Program-made: the position numbers and the translations under genes | Assembly (NCBI RefSeq): GCF_022603395.1 | Contig: NZ_JAIBKA010000006.1 | Span: 279,829 to 343,828, forward strand | Source of the DNA: Desulfoferrobacter suflitae | GTDB lineage: Bacteria > Desulfobacterota > Syntrophobacteria > Syntrophobacterales > Syntrophobacteraceae | Direction: 5' to 3' | Length of the DNA: 64,000 nt | The notes under the pieces: model-generated | Told to the model about the DNA's origin: nothing | Databases searched by the model: none | The model's input: the letters and a program-made list of their open reading frames with translations, nothing else | Shown here: in pieces, positions 1-8,218 of the stretch | Numbering within the stretch: position 1 is the stretch's first letter | Layout of the letters: the number at the start of each line of letters is the position of its first letter

Positions 1-837
1 GATTTCCAGCCAGCCGGTGTCGGAACACACTCGGCAACCCCGCCCGGCGCACATCACACACTGTATGTCCACCTCGGCACTCGGCTCTGTGAAAGGAAAG
101 AAACTGGGTCGGAAACGCAGCCCCACATCGGGCCCGAACATCTGGTGCACAAATATGGTAAGGATTCCCTTCAAGTCTCCGAAAGAAATGTTTTCTCCCA
201 CCATCAGGCCTTCCACCTGATGGAACATGGGGGTATGAGTGACGTCGGAATCGCAGCGGTAGGCTTTTCCCGGCGCAATGATGCGGATCGGCGGGCGACG
301 CTTTTCCATGGTACGAATCTGAAGAGGGGATGTGTGGGTTCGCAGGACCACATCTTCAGACACATAAAAGGTGTCCTGCATATCTCTGGCCGGATGATCC
401 CTGGGGATATTGAGGGCTTCAAAATTGTAATAGTCCAGCTCGACTTCAGGCCCTTCAACGGTCTCGAAGCCCAGCCAGTTGAAAATTCTGCTGATTTCGA
501 GGGCGGTCTGGGTGATCGGGTGCAGGTGTCCTCTCACGGGGCTGCGCCCGGGGACAGTCACATCAAACTGCTCTTTGCCACTGTGCTCCTGCTTTTTGGC
601 CTGGCCGAGCGCCGCCGCTATGCCACTCTCCAGCTGCAGCTTGGCTTCGTTCAACAACTTGCCGAATCTGGGCCGATCGTTCTCAGACGCTCCAGCCAGC
701 TGCTTGAAAAGCTGCGTCAGTTCTCCCTTCCTGCCGAGATAACGCACGCGGATTTGCTCCAGCGCTTTCACATCTCGACGGGCCTCGACGATCGCCCGGC
801 GGGCAGCACGCAAAAGTTCTTGAACCGATTCTTCCAT
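1..837 (-). CDS. pheS: phenylalanine--tRNA ligase alpha subunit, 3' end cut by the window
   Basis: Charges tRNA-Phe as the catalytic subunit of the alpha2-beta2 synthetase in the cytoplasm. Reading the minus strand from the ATG at 837 gives 279 codons open to the window edge. They begin MEESVQELLRAARRA, a helical N-terminal arm, and continue into the class II catalytic core with FHQVEGLMVG and RFRPSFFPFTEPS. The last residues, GRGCRVCSDTGWLEI, match the conserved C-terminal part of PheS, so about 60 residues lie outside the window. It follows rplT by 7 bases, the usual rplT-pheS order, and is presumably the last gene seen of the thrS operon; pheT would be expected next. Start and family are clear; only the end is missing. 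Confidence 0.95.
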   Translation of the reverse strand, partial: MEESVQELLRAARRAIVEARRDVKALEQIRVRYLGRKGELTQLFKQLAGASENDRPRFGKLLNEAKLQLESGIAAALGQAKKQEHSGKEQFDVTVPGRSPVRGHLHPITQTALEISRIFNWLGFETVEGPEVELDYYNFEALNIPRDHPARDMQDTFYVSEDVVLRTHTSPLQIRTMEKRRPPIRIIAPGKAYRCDSDVTHTPMFHQVEGLMVGENISFGDLKGILTIFVHQMFGPDVGLRFRPSFFPFTEPSAEVDIQCVMCAGRGCRVCSDTGWLEI

Positions 838-844
838 ACTGATC

Positions 845-1198
845 TTATGCGGCCTGCCTGGCAATGTTGGCGAGTTTCGCGAAAGCAGCCGGGTCGTTTA
901 CTGCGATACCGGCCAGCACCTTGCGATCCAATTCCACATCCGCTTTCTTCAGGCCGGCCATAAAGCGCGAATAACTCATGCCATGCTGGCGCGCCGCCGC
1001 ATTGATGCGCATGATCCAAAGACTGCGGAAAGTTCGCTTGCGTACCCGTCGATCTCGATAGGCGAACTTGAGCGCACGGTCGACCGTCTCCGACGCGGTT
1101 CTGAGTAGTTTGCCTCGACCACCCCGATACCCTTTGGCAGCGTTGAGGATGTTCTTACGGCGCTGCCGTGATTTCACACTTTTCCTGACTCTAGGCAT
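845..1198 (-). CDS. rplT: 50S ribosomal protein L20
   Basis: Binds 23S rRNA early in assembly of the large subunit. In E. coli it also represses its own operon at the mRNA level. The 117-residue product starts [15 protein letters not shown], is strongly basic, and carries the conserved [13 protein letters not shown] and [17 protein letters not shown] segments, at full family length. It lies 39 bases after rpmI and 7 bases before pheS, inside the infC-rpmI-rplT block that is conserved across bacteria. No irregularity is seen. Confidence 0.97.
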   Translation of the reverse strand: MPRVRKSVKSRQRRKNILNAAKGYRGGRGKLLRTASETVDRALKFAYRDRRVRKRTFRSLWIMRINAAARQHGMSYSRFMAGLKKADVELDRKVLAGIAVNDPAAFAKLANIARQAA

Positions 1199-1237
1199 GG
1201 ATTTAATCTCTCCTTGATATACTCACTTCAGCCAAGA

Positions 1238-1435
1238 CTATAGATATGGCATCATGCGCTCCAGCGATCTGAAATTGACGGCGTCAACCACCACGCTCTG
1301 GCGCAGGCGCCGCTTACGTTTGCGCGTTTTTTTCGTGAGGATATGGCTTTTATTCGACTTGAAGCAGACAAACTTGCCGGTCCCGGTGCGTTTAAAGCGT
1401 TTGGCCGCTCCTCGGTTAGTCTTCAGTTTTGGCAT
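1238..1435 (-). CDS. rpmI: 50S ribosomal protein L35
   Basis: Small basic protein of the large ribosomal subunit. The 65-residue product starts [20 protein letters not shown], the family signature, and ends [11 protein letters not shown] longer reading frame extends upstream, but homology and a GGGAGG ribosome binding site just before the ATG at 1435 fix this start. It sits between infC and rplT. The 299-base gap to infC is unusually long for this operon and could hold a regulatory leader. Confidence 0.96.
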   Translation of the reverse strand: MPKLKTNRGAAKRFKRTGTGKFVCFKSNKSHILTKKTRKRKRRLRQSVVVDAVNFRSLERMMPYL

Positions 1436-1734
1436 TACGTCCTCCCGGATAAGCGTTGCATTTATAACGAGCAACTTGCCATCAATCAAGTCGCTTCGAT
1501 TTTTCGGTCCCAATCTGCCAAGGCTCTGGGTGATCCGATTGCCCGGAGCAGCAATCATGCCCTGCCGGTCAAGTGGCATTGGTTGGTTCGGAGCACTTCT
1601 TATTTCTCGAAAGAGCCACGCAGAAAGTCGGCATGCGTCCGGCACCCGGCTCATTTTCCGGCATCAAGGCACAACTGAAGCGAGCAATGTATTGAGGTTC
1701 ATTAGGTGTGTCAAGTCTTTTTTGAAATCGGGCG
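1436..1734 (-). other. 299-base spacer between infC and rpmI
   Basis: No gene is supported here. In other bacteria the infC-rpmI-rplT region carries an mRNA site bound by L20, and the unusual length of this spacer would allow such a leader. I could not identify a conserved L20-binding motif, an intrinsic terminator or a convincing promoter by eye. The longer frame running through it is only an upstream extension of the rpmI frame. Confidence 0.35.
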
Positions 1735-2244
1735 TTACGACTTTGGAGCCAGAATCATGACCATGTTCCGGCCTTCCATTTTGGCGTGCTGCTCGACGAC
1801 CGCCTCGTCTCGGAGCTCCTCTTCGATCCGCTCCAAAATTTTCACTCCCTGGTCTGTATAGGCAATTTCCCTGCCACGAAAGACGATCGTCACCTTCGCT
1901 TTGTCTTTTTGTGCCAAAAAACGTTTGATGTGGCGAATTTTGACCTGCAGATCATGTTCGTCGGTCTTAGGCCGCACCTTGACTTCTTTAACCTGAATGA
2001 CCGTTTGCTTCTTCTTGGCTTCTTGCGACCGCTTGCTCTGTTGATATTTGAACTTGCCGTAATCCATGATTTTACAGACAGGCGGGTTCGCGTTAGGAGC
2101 CACTTCAACCAGGTCCAAATGCTCTTCAGCAGCTAAATCGAGAGCTTTCTTCAAAGGCACGATGCCAAGCTGAGAACCATCTTGACCAATCACTCTTACT
2201 TCCTGGGCACGAATTCTTTCATTGACGTTAACTTGCTTGTCCAG
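1735..2244 (-). CDS. infC: translation initiation factor IF-3, probable CTG start
   Basis: Prevents premature joining of ribosomal subunits and checks the start codon and initiator tRNA. The 169-residue frame has the N-domain signature NERIRAQEVRVIGQDGSQLG and the C-domain core KVTIVFRGREIAY, and ends ILAPKS. The first ATG/GTG/TTG in frame is the GTG at 2193, inside the conserved RIRAQEVRVIG motif, so it cannot be the true start. Upstream, a perfect AGGAGG (2258-2253) lies 8 bases before an in-frame CTG at 2244-2242, giving the usual N-terminal length. infC of many bacteria uses rare start codons that IF-3 itself discriminates against, allowing autoregulation. The exact start is inferred. Confidence 0.93.
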   Translation of the reverse strand: MDKQVNVNERIRAQEVRVIGQDGSQLGIVPLKKALDLAAEEHLDLVEVAPNANPPVCKIMDYGKFKYQQSKRSQEAKKKQTVIQVKEVKVRPKTDEHDLQVKIRHIKRFLAQKDKAKVTIVFRGREIAYTDQGVKILERIEEELRDEAVVEQHAKMEGRNMVMILAPKS

Positions 2245-2258
2245 AGCAGTGTCCTCCT
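2242..2258 (-). promoter_or_regulatory. Shine-Dalgarno and CTG start of infC
   Basis: On the minus strand AGGAGG is followed by 8 bases and then CTG GAC AAG CAA in the infC frame. No ATG, GTG or TTG occurs in that frame between thrS and the conserved IF-3 N-terminus. A rare start with a strong binding site is the known arrangement for IF-3 self-regulation. Confidence 0.6.
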
Positions 2259-2365
2259 TTCCTCAACAGCAGGGGTCGGGTCAATATCCATTGCATTTTA
2301 ATCTTAACAACCATTTGCCAATCGCATACAAGGCTCATCCAAGCACCAGCCTGGCAAAACCGGGT

Positions 2366-4306
2366 TTAGATTATCCCGAGTCCGATACGCCCTTTGGTGG
2401 CATCGAGGCATTCCTTTTCAATCAGAGCCGCCACCTGCTCGGCACTCATCATATCGAGCTGGCTGCCATCGCGAAGTCTGGGGCGGACTCCACCGGCCGC
2501 CACCTCCCGATCGCCGATTACCAGCATGTAAGGCACTTTCTGAACCTGTGCTTCGCGTATCTTGTAGCCCAGCTTTTCGCTGCGGTCATCCAGCTCCGCC
2601 CGCACACCCAGGTCTTTCAATTGCTGGTGGACCTTACGGGCAAATTCCAGCTGCCCATCGGTGACCGTCATCACGACCGCCTGAACCGGCGCCAGCCATG
2701 AGGGGAATGCCCCGGCATAGTGTTCGATCAAAACCCCAAGAAAACGCTCGATGGCTCCAAGAATGACCCGATGGACCATAACCGGGCGGTGGCGTTCCCC
2801 GTCTGCCCCGATGTAAGTCAAGTCAAACCGCTCCGGCAGGGTAAAATCACATTGTATGGTGGCACACTGCCAGCGTCGATCGAGGGCATCCTTGAGTTTA
2901 ACGTCAATTTTGGGACCATAGAAGGCCCCCTCTCCCTCGCACACACTGTAAGCAATACCCTTGTCCTGCAAGGCGCTCACCAGGGCGCCCGTCGCCCTCT
3001 CCCAATCCTCATCGGTACCAATGGACTTTGCGGGGCGGGTGCTTATTTCCATTTCATAGGAAAACCCGAATATCCCCATCACCTCGATCACAAAATCGAT
3101 GATGCTCTGGATTTCAGCATGGAGCTGCTGCGGCATGCAGAGTATGTGGGCATCATCCTGAGTGAATTGCCTCACTCGCAAAAGCCCGTGTAGAACACCC
3201 GACTTTTCGTGGCGGTGCACCGTGCCCAACTCGAAAAGGCGCAGCGGCAAATCCCGATAACTGCGGATCTTCGACTTGTAGATGAGCATATGTGCCAGGC
3301 AGTTCATCGGCTTTATACCATATGATTGATCTTCAATTTCAGTAAAGTACATGTTCTCGCGGTAATGGTCGAAATGCCCTGAACGTTTCCACAGTTCCGT
3401 CTTCAGTAACGTCGGCCCGATGACCAATTGATAGCCACGGCGCAGGTGCTCGCGCTTTTCGAAGGTCTCCAGGATGTGGCGCAACACGGCCCCCTTGGGA
3501 TGATAGATCACCATGCCCGCACCCACTTCATCACTGAAGCTGAACAGGTCCAGCTCCCTGCCAAGACGGCGATGATCCCGCTTTTGGGCCTCCTCCAAAA
3601 AGTGCAGGTAGCGCTTCAACGCTGCCCGATCGGGGAAGGCCGTCCCGTAAATTCTCTGCAACATGGGGTTGCGCTCGTCGCCGCGCCAATACGCTCCCGC
3701 CAGGCTGATCAGCTTGTGCGCCTTGACATAACCCGTATGGGGTATATGAGGCCCGCGGCAAAGGTCTAGGAAATCACCCTGTTGATAGAGTGAAACCGAA
3801 GCGTCCTCGAGTTCTTCCAAGAGTTCCACTTTATATTGTTCGCCTTGCTCCCGAAACAAACGAACGGCTTCATCCCGCGGCATTTCCCTGCGTTTGAACT
3901 GCAAGCGAGCGGCAATGATTTCCGCCATCTTTTGCTCTATTCTCTCAAGATCCTCGTGGGTAAAAGGCCGCTCAACATCAAAATCATAATAGAAGCCATT
4001 CTCTATGGCGGGGCCAATGGCAATCTTTGCATCCGGAAACAGTTCTTTGACTGCCTGCGCCATTATATGGGAAGCGCTGTGACGCAAAACGTCGAGCCCT
4101 GCCTCCGTATCCGCGGTAATCGCCTCAATCCTTGCATCCTCTTCTATTGTCCGGGAAAGATCGGTCAGCTTTCCATTCACTCGAGACGCAACCCAGCCAT
4201 TGGCTGATCGGCCCGTCGTCCGCAAAGCCTCAACCACTGAAATTCCTTTGGGAAGAACCTCTTTCCCCCCATCTTCAAACGTCACCTCGATATTATCTGA
4301 ACTCAT
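2366..4306 (-). CDS. thrS: threonine--tRNA ligase
   Basis: Charges tRNA-Thr and edits Ser-tRNA-Thr. The 646-residue product has an N-terminal TGS domain (about residues 1-65). It is followed by the editing domain beginning [20 protein letters not shown], the class II catalytic core with [15 protein letters not shown] (zinc-ligand Cys) and [17 protein letters not shown] residues, and the anticodon-binding domain starting near [11 protein letters not shown]. The frame is open further upstream, but [14 protein letters not shown] is where the TGS homology begins, so I chose the ATG at 4306; an ATG at 4318 is possible. First gene of the thrS-infC-rpmI-rplT-pheS cluster, with its own promoter candidate at 4558-4586. 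Confidence 0.96.
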   Translation of the reverse strand: MSSDNIEVTFEDGGKEVLPKGISVVEALRTTGRSANGWVASRVNGKLTDLSRTIEEDARIEAITADTEAGLDVLRHSASHIMAQAVKELFPDAKIAIGPAIENGFYYDFDVERPFTHEDLERIEQKMAEIIAARLQFKRREMPRDEAVRLFREQGEQYKVELLEELEDASVSLYQQGDFLDLCRGPHIPHTGYVKAHKLISLAGAYWRGDERNPMLQRIYGTAFPDRAALKRYLHFLEEAQKRDHRRLGRELDLFSFSDEVGAGMVIYHPKGAVLRHILETFEKREHLRRGYQLVIGPTLLKTELWKRSGHFDHYRENMYFTEIEDQSYGIKPMNCLAHMLIYKSKIRSYRDLPLRLFELGTVHRHEKSGVLHGLLRVRQFTQDDAHILCMPQQLHAEIQSIIDFVIEVMGIFGFSYEMEISTRPAKSIGTDEDWERATGALVSALQDKGIAYSVCEGEGAFYGPKIDVKLKDALDRRWQCATIQCDFTLPERFDLTYIGADGERHRPVMVHRVILGAIERFLGVLIEHYAGAFPSWLAPVQAVVMTVTDGQLEFARKVHQQLKDLGVRAELDDRSEKLGYKIREAQVQKVPYMLVIGDREVAAGGVRPRLRDGSQLDMMSAEQVAALIEKECLDATKGRIGLGII

Positions 4307-4557
4307 GCTGCATCCCATCAGGTCGGCAGACTCTTCAGCCTGCGCTCCGCATCCTTGTATTCCGCAGCGCACGCGAGCAACTCGCACGAACGCATGCTTC
4401 CTTGATTAGTCACACTTTAAACCGGGTATCTGTCGCCTTCGTCACGTTCGCGAAAGGGGAAACCGTACACCGCGTGTTATGTTCAAGAGGTACCCACACA
4501 TCCCCGGACATGATGTAAAACGGTAGTACGCAGAATTTATGGGTGATAACCCCATAA
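4307..4557 (-). other. thrS 5' leader region with a 9-bp hairpin at its start
   Basis: About 250 bases separate the proposed transcription start from thrS. At 4535-4559 there is a perfect 9-bp inverted repeat (ATTTATGGG, 7-base loop, CCCATAAAT). I looked for a T-box (AGGGTGGNACCGCG) and did not find one. A 96-codon frame at 4410-4700 crosses the leader, promoter and terminator and has no protein character, so I do not call it. Confidence 0.4.
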
Positions 4558-4586
4558 ATAATATGGGGTGCCGTTTCAAAGCACAA
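4558..4586 (-). promoter_or_regulatory. candidate sigma70 promoter for thrS
   Basis: Minus strand: -35 TTGTGC (4586-4581), 17-base spacer, -10 TATTAT (4563-4558). The -10 matches five of six consensus positions, the -35 only three. It lies directly after the terminator at 4599-4637, which would insulate it from tRNA-Val transcription. Confidence 0.45.
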
Positions 4587-4598
4587 GAGGGGAAAAGA

Positions 4599-4637
4599 TA
4601 AAAAAGGCACTCTTCCTCGTAAAGAGGGAGAATGCCT
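4599..4637 (-). terminator. intrinsic terminator between tRNA-Val and thrS
   Basis: On the minus strand a 14-base arm (AGGCATTCTCCCTC) folds back on GAGGAAGAGTGCCT with one mismatch and one G-U pair, followed by six Ts. It lies about 155 bases after the tRNA-Val gene and just before the thrS promoter candidate, so it probably ends the pgsA/tRNA transcript. Confidence 0.75.
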
Positions 4638-4791
4638 CCTCAGATTAGCCCGGCACCGAAGTCTGCCCCAGAAACCCTTTCCCCCCGACATATTGCGCAT
4701 TCGAGTAAGCCAACAAGGCGCCCATCTTAATATTTAATCGGTATTTGCCCCCGTCCTATTGTTCTCTGGCGCGTGAGAAGCGAGCAAAAAC

Positions 4792-4866
4792 TGGTAGGCA
4801 CGGGCGGTTTCGAACCGCCGACTTCTACCGCGTCAAGGTAGCGCTCTCCCCCTGAGCTACGTGCCT
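4792..4866 (-). tRNA. tRNA-Val, anticodon GAC
   Basis: The 75-base cloverleaf on the minus strand includes an encoded 3' CCA. The acceptor stem pairs AGGCACG with CGTGCCT. The D arm starts TAGCTCAGGGGGAGAGC, the anticodon stem is CTACC/GGTAG with loop TTGACGC (anticodon GAC), and the T arm is GGCGG/CCGCC around TTCGAAA. It lies 98 bases downstream of pgsA on the same strand and may share its transcript. Confidence 0.96.
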
Positions 4867-4964
4867 CCAAAAGTTTCGAAGAGTCTATAACGAGGTAGCC
4901 GATTCATGTCAAGTAAAATGACGACGCCAGGCCCGCCCCGTAAAGCGTTGCCGAATGGTCCCAA

Positions 4965-5531
4965 TTACTCGTCCCTGAGGGGCACATGCTGGTTGTTGGT
5001 GCGCTTGGCATCCAGCAACTGGAATCCTTTGACGATGTATTGCATACCGCTGGCTACCGAAAAAAGGCCGGTCAGAAAAAACAAAACCAGATACGCCCAG
5101 CGCGGACCAGAAACATACGAGGAAGCCAACACCGCCAGTACCGTCATGAGCTGCACCAGTGTGGTGAGTTTGCTTATAATGGAAGGCTTGATTTCCACCC
5201 TGACATTGTGGAACAGCAGCGTCATCATGCCCAGCAAAATGATGACGTCTCGGCTCACGATGATCACTGCCAGCCAAATCGGCACGAGGTTTAGATATGC
5301 GAGCAATATGAAGGAACTGACCAGGAGGAGTTTGTCGGCTAATGGATCCAGATAGGCGCCAAGCTTGGTTTTCTGGTGAAAAAGGCGCGCGATCAAGCCG
5401 TCCAGCCCATCGGTCAGTCCTGCGATGAAGAAGACGAGCAGCGCACAATCGAGCCTTCCGGCGAGCAACAGCCACACGATCACCGGGGTGAGCAGGATGC
5501 GAATCAGTGTCAGAACGTTGGGAATGGTCAT
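4965..5531 (-). CDS. pgsA: CDP-diacylglycerol--glycerol-3-phosphate 3-phosphatidyltransferase
   Basis: Makes phosphatidylglycerophosphate from CDP-diacylglycerol and glycerol-3-phosphate, the committed step to phosphatidylglycerol, in the inner membrane. The 188-residue product has several hydrophobic helices and the CDP-alcohol phosphatidyltransferase signature TDGLDGLIARLF followed by GAYLDPLADK (D-G-x2-A-R-x8-G-x3-D-x3-D) at about residues 40-68. Starts MTIPNVLTLIRILLTP, typical of the family. Its start is 24 bases after the stop of the upstream secreted-protein gene, so the two are probably co-transcribed, with tRNA-Val behind. The specific substrate is inferred from family similarity. 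Confidence 0.9.
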   Translation of the reverse strand: MTIPNVLTLIRILLTPVIVWLLLAGRLDCALLVFFIAGLTDGLDGLIARLFHQKTKLGAYLDPLADKLLLVSSFILLAYLNLVPIWLAVIIVSRDVIILLGMMTLLFHNVRVEIKPSIISKLTTLVQLMTVLAVLASSYVSGPRWAYLVLFFLTGLFSVASGMQYIVKGFQLLDAKRTNNQHVPLRDE

Positions 5532-5555
5532 CTATGCAATCATCCTGGCGAGCCG

Positions 5556-6854
5556 CTAGAATTTTACAGGCCTCAGCTCCACAGACCGATTTTCGGGGGA
5601 ATAGGAACCCAGTTGCATGCGCGTGCCGTCTCGCAGCAGTATTCCCTCCTGCAACAGGGTGAAAAACTCGGTTCCAAGTCCCTCCACCTGCACCTCAGCC
5701 AGATCCCGGCTTACCTGCAGTTTGTTGACCTGCAGCGAAGCGAATCGGTCTCTCAGGACTTGCTCCAACTCCTCCCAATAGAAGTACGGGTAATCGGCGC
5801 GAATGAGGACGGTCCAGACACCGCCCGGAGTCATCATCGTGGCAGGAGCAGGAACAGCCGCCGAGGAGGCCGCGCGCAGCAGGCGATCCAATTGAGGAAC
5901 CAGCAGGTAGGCCATTTTTATTGCACCCTCCTGATAAGTGGCATTGCCCATGGGCATTTCTTTGCGGATTTCTCCTTTGGATTGACCGGAAGTGACATCG
6001 ATGACTTGCAAAAACACCTCCACGGCCGGTCCCTGCCCGCTATCCTGCCGGACGGAAACGGTACCGGAAATGGCGCTCTGGGTACCCGACGAACCGGCCA
6101 GCGCGAGCAGTTGCGCCCTTGCCACATGGCCGGACGTGTCGAGCGCAAGCGACCCCCCTTGGGGAAAGTTCAACAACCACGGATAATCCTGGGATTCCTG
6201 CAGCACACTCAACACAAAAAAACACCGGGAGTCCCCACTGCTTTCCGGTAGTATCCAGCTGCTGTCCCATTTCTCCGCAACCGCCCACAGCACCCTTTGC
6301 TCGGATGCCGGCATCGGCTGGCCGGTTTCCGACTGCACGGGGTACGGTTCGGGCGGAGGCGGGGGCGCAACTGACTCCCGGGGAGCGGCCGCTTCCTGTG
6401 GCTGCACGGTTTGTTCGGGTGCAGCGGGTGCCGCTTCGGAGACCGGCGCAGCAGTCAGCCCCAATTGCTCAACGTCACGCTTGAGTGCGCTCATGGCAAC
6501 ATTCACCTGGCCGGTAATGCGATATAATCCCCCCGCAGGATTCTCCGAAAAAACTTGGTACGACTCGATATAACGTTCAGGTTGCTTCAGGATTTTCGAC
6601 TGGATGGCAGGGTAGTGGCTACCCATCTGGGAGGGGCTCAAAAGAGATGCCAAAGCCTGCGTTACTCCCTGCACCATGAGGTCTTGCAGCGCCTCCTGCT
6701 GGCTCTTGGCAAGATCCTGCGCGTCATACACCGCCTGACCCTGACTGAAGAAGCCGCCGGTTTCAGCCGCCGCTGCGGGTAATGGCAAAATCCCAACGGC
6801 AACCAGTAGTACAAGTTTGAGCAGCAAATTCTTCCCTATGTTGAATCTGAGCAT
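5556..6854 (-). CDS. secreted protein of unknown function
   Basis: I do not recognise a family with confidence. The 432-residue product has a clear Sec signal peptide (basic MLRFNIGK, hydrophobic stretch, then LPAAAAETGG). An N-terminal region (about 30-115) resembles surface-protein repeats that begin AxxxAxxxALQDLxxQGVTQAL. A proline/glutamate-rich linker follows (about 130-165, including PPPPPEPYPV), then a C-terminal region of alternating strands and helices. The ATG at 6854 was chosen over the longer frame because it gives the signal peptide and follows GGAGGAG. It precedes pgsA by 24 bases. A periplasmic or envelope role is inferred from the signal peptide only. Confidence 0.7.
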   Translation of the reverse strand: MLRFNIGKNLLLKLVLLVAVGILPLPAAAAETGGFFSQGQAVYDAQDLAKSQQEALQDLMVQGVTQALASLLSPSQMGSHYPAIQSKILKQPERYIESYQVFSENPAGGLYRITGQVNVAMSALKRDVEQLGLTAAPVSEAAPAAPEQTVQPQEAAAPRESVAPPPPPEPYPVQSETGQPMPASEQRVLWAVAEKWDSSWILPESSGDSRCFFVLSVLQESQDYPWLLNFPQGGSLALDTSGHVARAQLLALAGSSGTQSAISGTVSVRQDSGQGPAVEVFLQVIDVTSGQSKGEIRKEMPMGNATYQEGAIKMAYLLVPQLDRLLRAASSAAVPAPATMMTPGGVWTVLIRADYPYFYWEELEQVLRDRFASLQVNKLQVSRDLAEVQVEGLGTEFFTLLQEGILLRDGTRMQLGSYSPENRSVELRPVKF

Positions 6855-7023
6855 CGCTTCTGTTCTCCTCCCACCGAACTCGGCAACTGCGCCCCTGACC
6901 GCCCGCCGCCTCGACCACATCGGGCATTCAAGGAGTGCCGATGTTTTCTGGAATGATTCTTTGTTTCAGGAGTACTATTTGGTATCATAGTCTCGATTGA
7001 AACAAAAGGAGAAAGAGGCACTT

Positions 7024-7272
7024 ATGATAGCCCTCGAGTGCACGATCAAACATTACCTTGTTCGTCCCAGGGACATTTACCTCCTGCGTTTTATCCTGGA
7101 GGGGTACGACGGTTTGGCTGTGGTCACCACGCTCAATAGGGAATCCGGAATCGTCCAGATAAGTATCGCTCCGGGATGTGAAGACGAATTGGAGCAGATT
7201 TTGACGGCGGAGAATTCGGGGCTCGATGTGAAGCCGGTTAACGTCCGACGTGCATCTGTCCACCCGGTCTAA
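7024..7272 (+). CDS. DUF4911 domain protein
   Basis: A small cytoplasmic protein of 82 residues beginning MIALECTIKHYLVRPRDIYL and containing ILEGYDGLAVVTTLN, the pattern of the DUF4911 family, whose function is unknown. An in-frame TTG at 6997 would add nine residues, but homology begins at the ATG at 7024, 13 bases after AGGAG. It is divergent from the secreted-protein gene and is followed 170 bases later by the cyclic-nucleotide-binding-domain gene. The family is often found near translation and tRNA-modification genes, which fits miaB nearby; no role can be stated. Confidence 0.75.
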   Translation: MIALECTIKHYLVRPRDIYLLRFILEGYDGLAVVTTLNRESGIVQISIAPGCEDELEQILTAENSGLDVKPVNVRRASVHPV

Positions 7273-7442
7273 TTTGCCTTGCAATGCTCCCGGGAATTGG
7301 CTAAGAAGGTAGCGTTCAGCACGATTCAGGCATGCTCCGGAATCACCCAGAAATGAACAAAGCGCTGTATTTCCCGAGCCGAACTTGCCATAAACCCGTC
7401 CAGTATCAGGACAATCGAAACTACCACAGCAGGAAGACTCGA

Positions 7443-8210
7443 ATGGATGAGACTCTCAAAAAATCCAGCGACAGAGAGCGGAGTCATCATCGGCTGCAGG
7501 CTCTGCAAATCCGCACTTACCCGGCGGGCAAGGAGATTGTATCAGAGGGTGATGAACCGCTCTGTTTCTTTGTGGTCCTGAATGGTCAGGTGCGCCTCAG
7601 CACTAAAGGGAAGGCGATTTTGAACCTCGCGGATCAGGACATTTTTGGTCTGGAAAACATAGTGCTCAAGCATTCCTGTTTTTACACGGCTACAGCCCTG
7701 AGCGAATCTAGAATTGCAGCCTATGGCCCGGAGGCACTGGATCACTTCATTCGTCGCAACCCACGCATGACCCGCAACATCCTCGCTTCGATTCTGCGGC
7801 AGCTGGCAAGAGTCACGCGCGACTCGGTGTGGTCGTCCGATTCGTTTTCCATCGAGGAGGTCGATGTCAGGTTTTTCCAGGATGGCGAGGTGATTATCGA
7901 AGAGGGCACCAGGAGTCGGGAGTTTTACAGATTGGTCTCGACTCAGGGTGGTTTAAGGGTTAGCATCAGAAACGAAGAACTTCCCCCCATCGTCACACCC
8001 GGAGAGTTTTTCGGGGAGATAGCGGGGCTTTTGCATTTGCCGCGCCAGGCAACGGTAACGAGCATGGGGGAGAGCGTTGTGGAAAGATACGATCTGGAGA
8101 GCGTCGAATCGATCATAAGGGATTATCCGGAAATTGCCGTCCAGATGATGCGCACGCTGATATCGCGTTTGATAGAGATGAATGTCCGATTGACTGAGAA
8201 AGATATCTAG
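7443..8210 (+). CDS. protein with two cyclic-nucleotide-binding-like domains
   Basis: The 255-residue cytoplasmic protein carries two tandem cNMP-binding beta-barrel folds. One is around residues 20-110 (YPAGKEIVSEGDEPLCFFVV, then LADQDIFGLENIVL). The other is around 140-235 (FFQDGEVIIEEGTRSREFYR, then VTPGEFFGEIAGLLHLPRQA). The second keeps the FGEIA..PRQAT phosphate-binding-cassette pattern; the first lacks its R-A pair and may not bind nucleotide. There is no winged-helix DNA-binding domain, so it is not a CRP-type regulator on its own. The ATG at 7443 follows AGGAAG; a longer frame from 7332 is unsupported. It ends 8 bases before miaB, suggesting co-expression. Ligand and partner are unknown. 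Confidence 0.8.
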   Translation: MDETLKKSSDRERSHHRLQALQIRTYPAGKEIVSEGDEPLCFFVVLNGQVRLSTKGKAILNLADQDIFGLENIVLKHSCFYTATALSESRIAAYGPEALDHFIRRNPRMTRNILASILRQLARVTRDSVWSSDSFSIEEVDVRFFQDGEVIIEEGTRSREFYRLVSTQGGLRVSIRNEELPPIVTPGEFFGEIAGLLHLPRQATVTSMGESVVERYDLESVESIIRDYPEIAVQMMRTLISRLIEMNVRLTEKDI

Positions 8211-8218
8211 CAGAGGCG

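Noticed and set aside
145..963. 272-codon plus-strand frame across pheS
   Set aside because: It is the antisense shadow of the pheS and rplT coding frames and has no family character of its own.
4410..4700. 96-codon minus-strand frame upstream of thrS
   Set aside because: It crosses a clear terminator and promoter candidate and shows no protein character.
4307..4790. T-box riboswitch for thrS
   Set aside because: The conserved AGGGTGGNACCGCG motif and specifier layout were not found on the minus strand.
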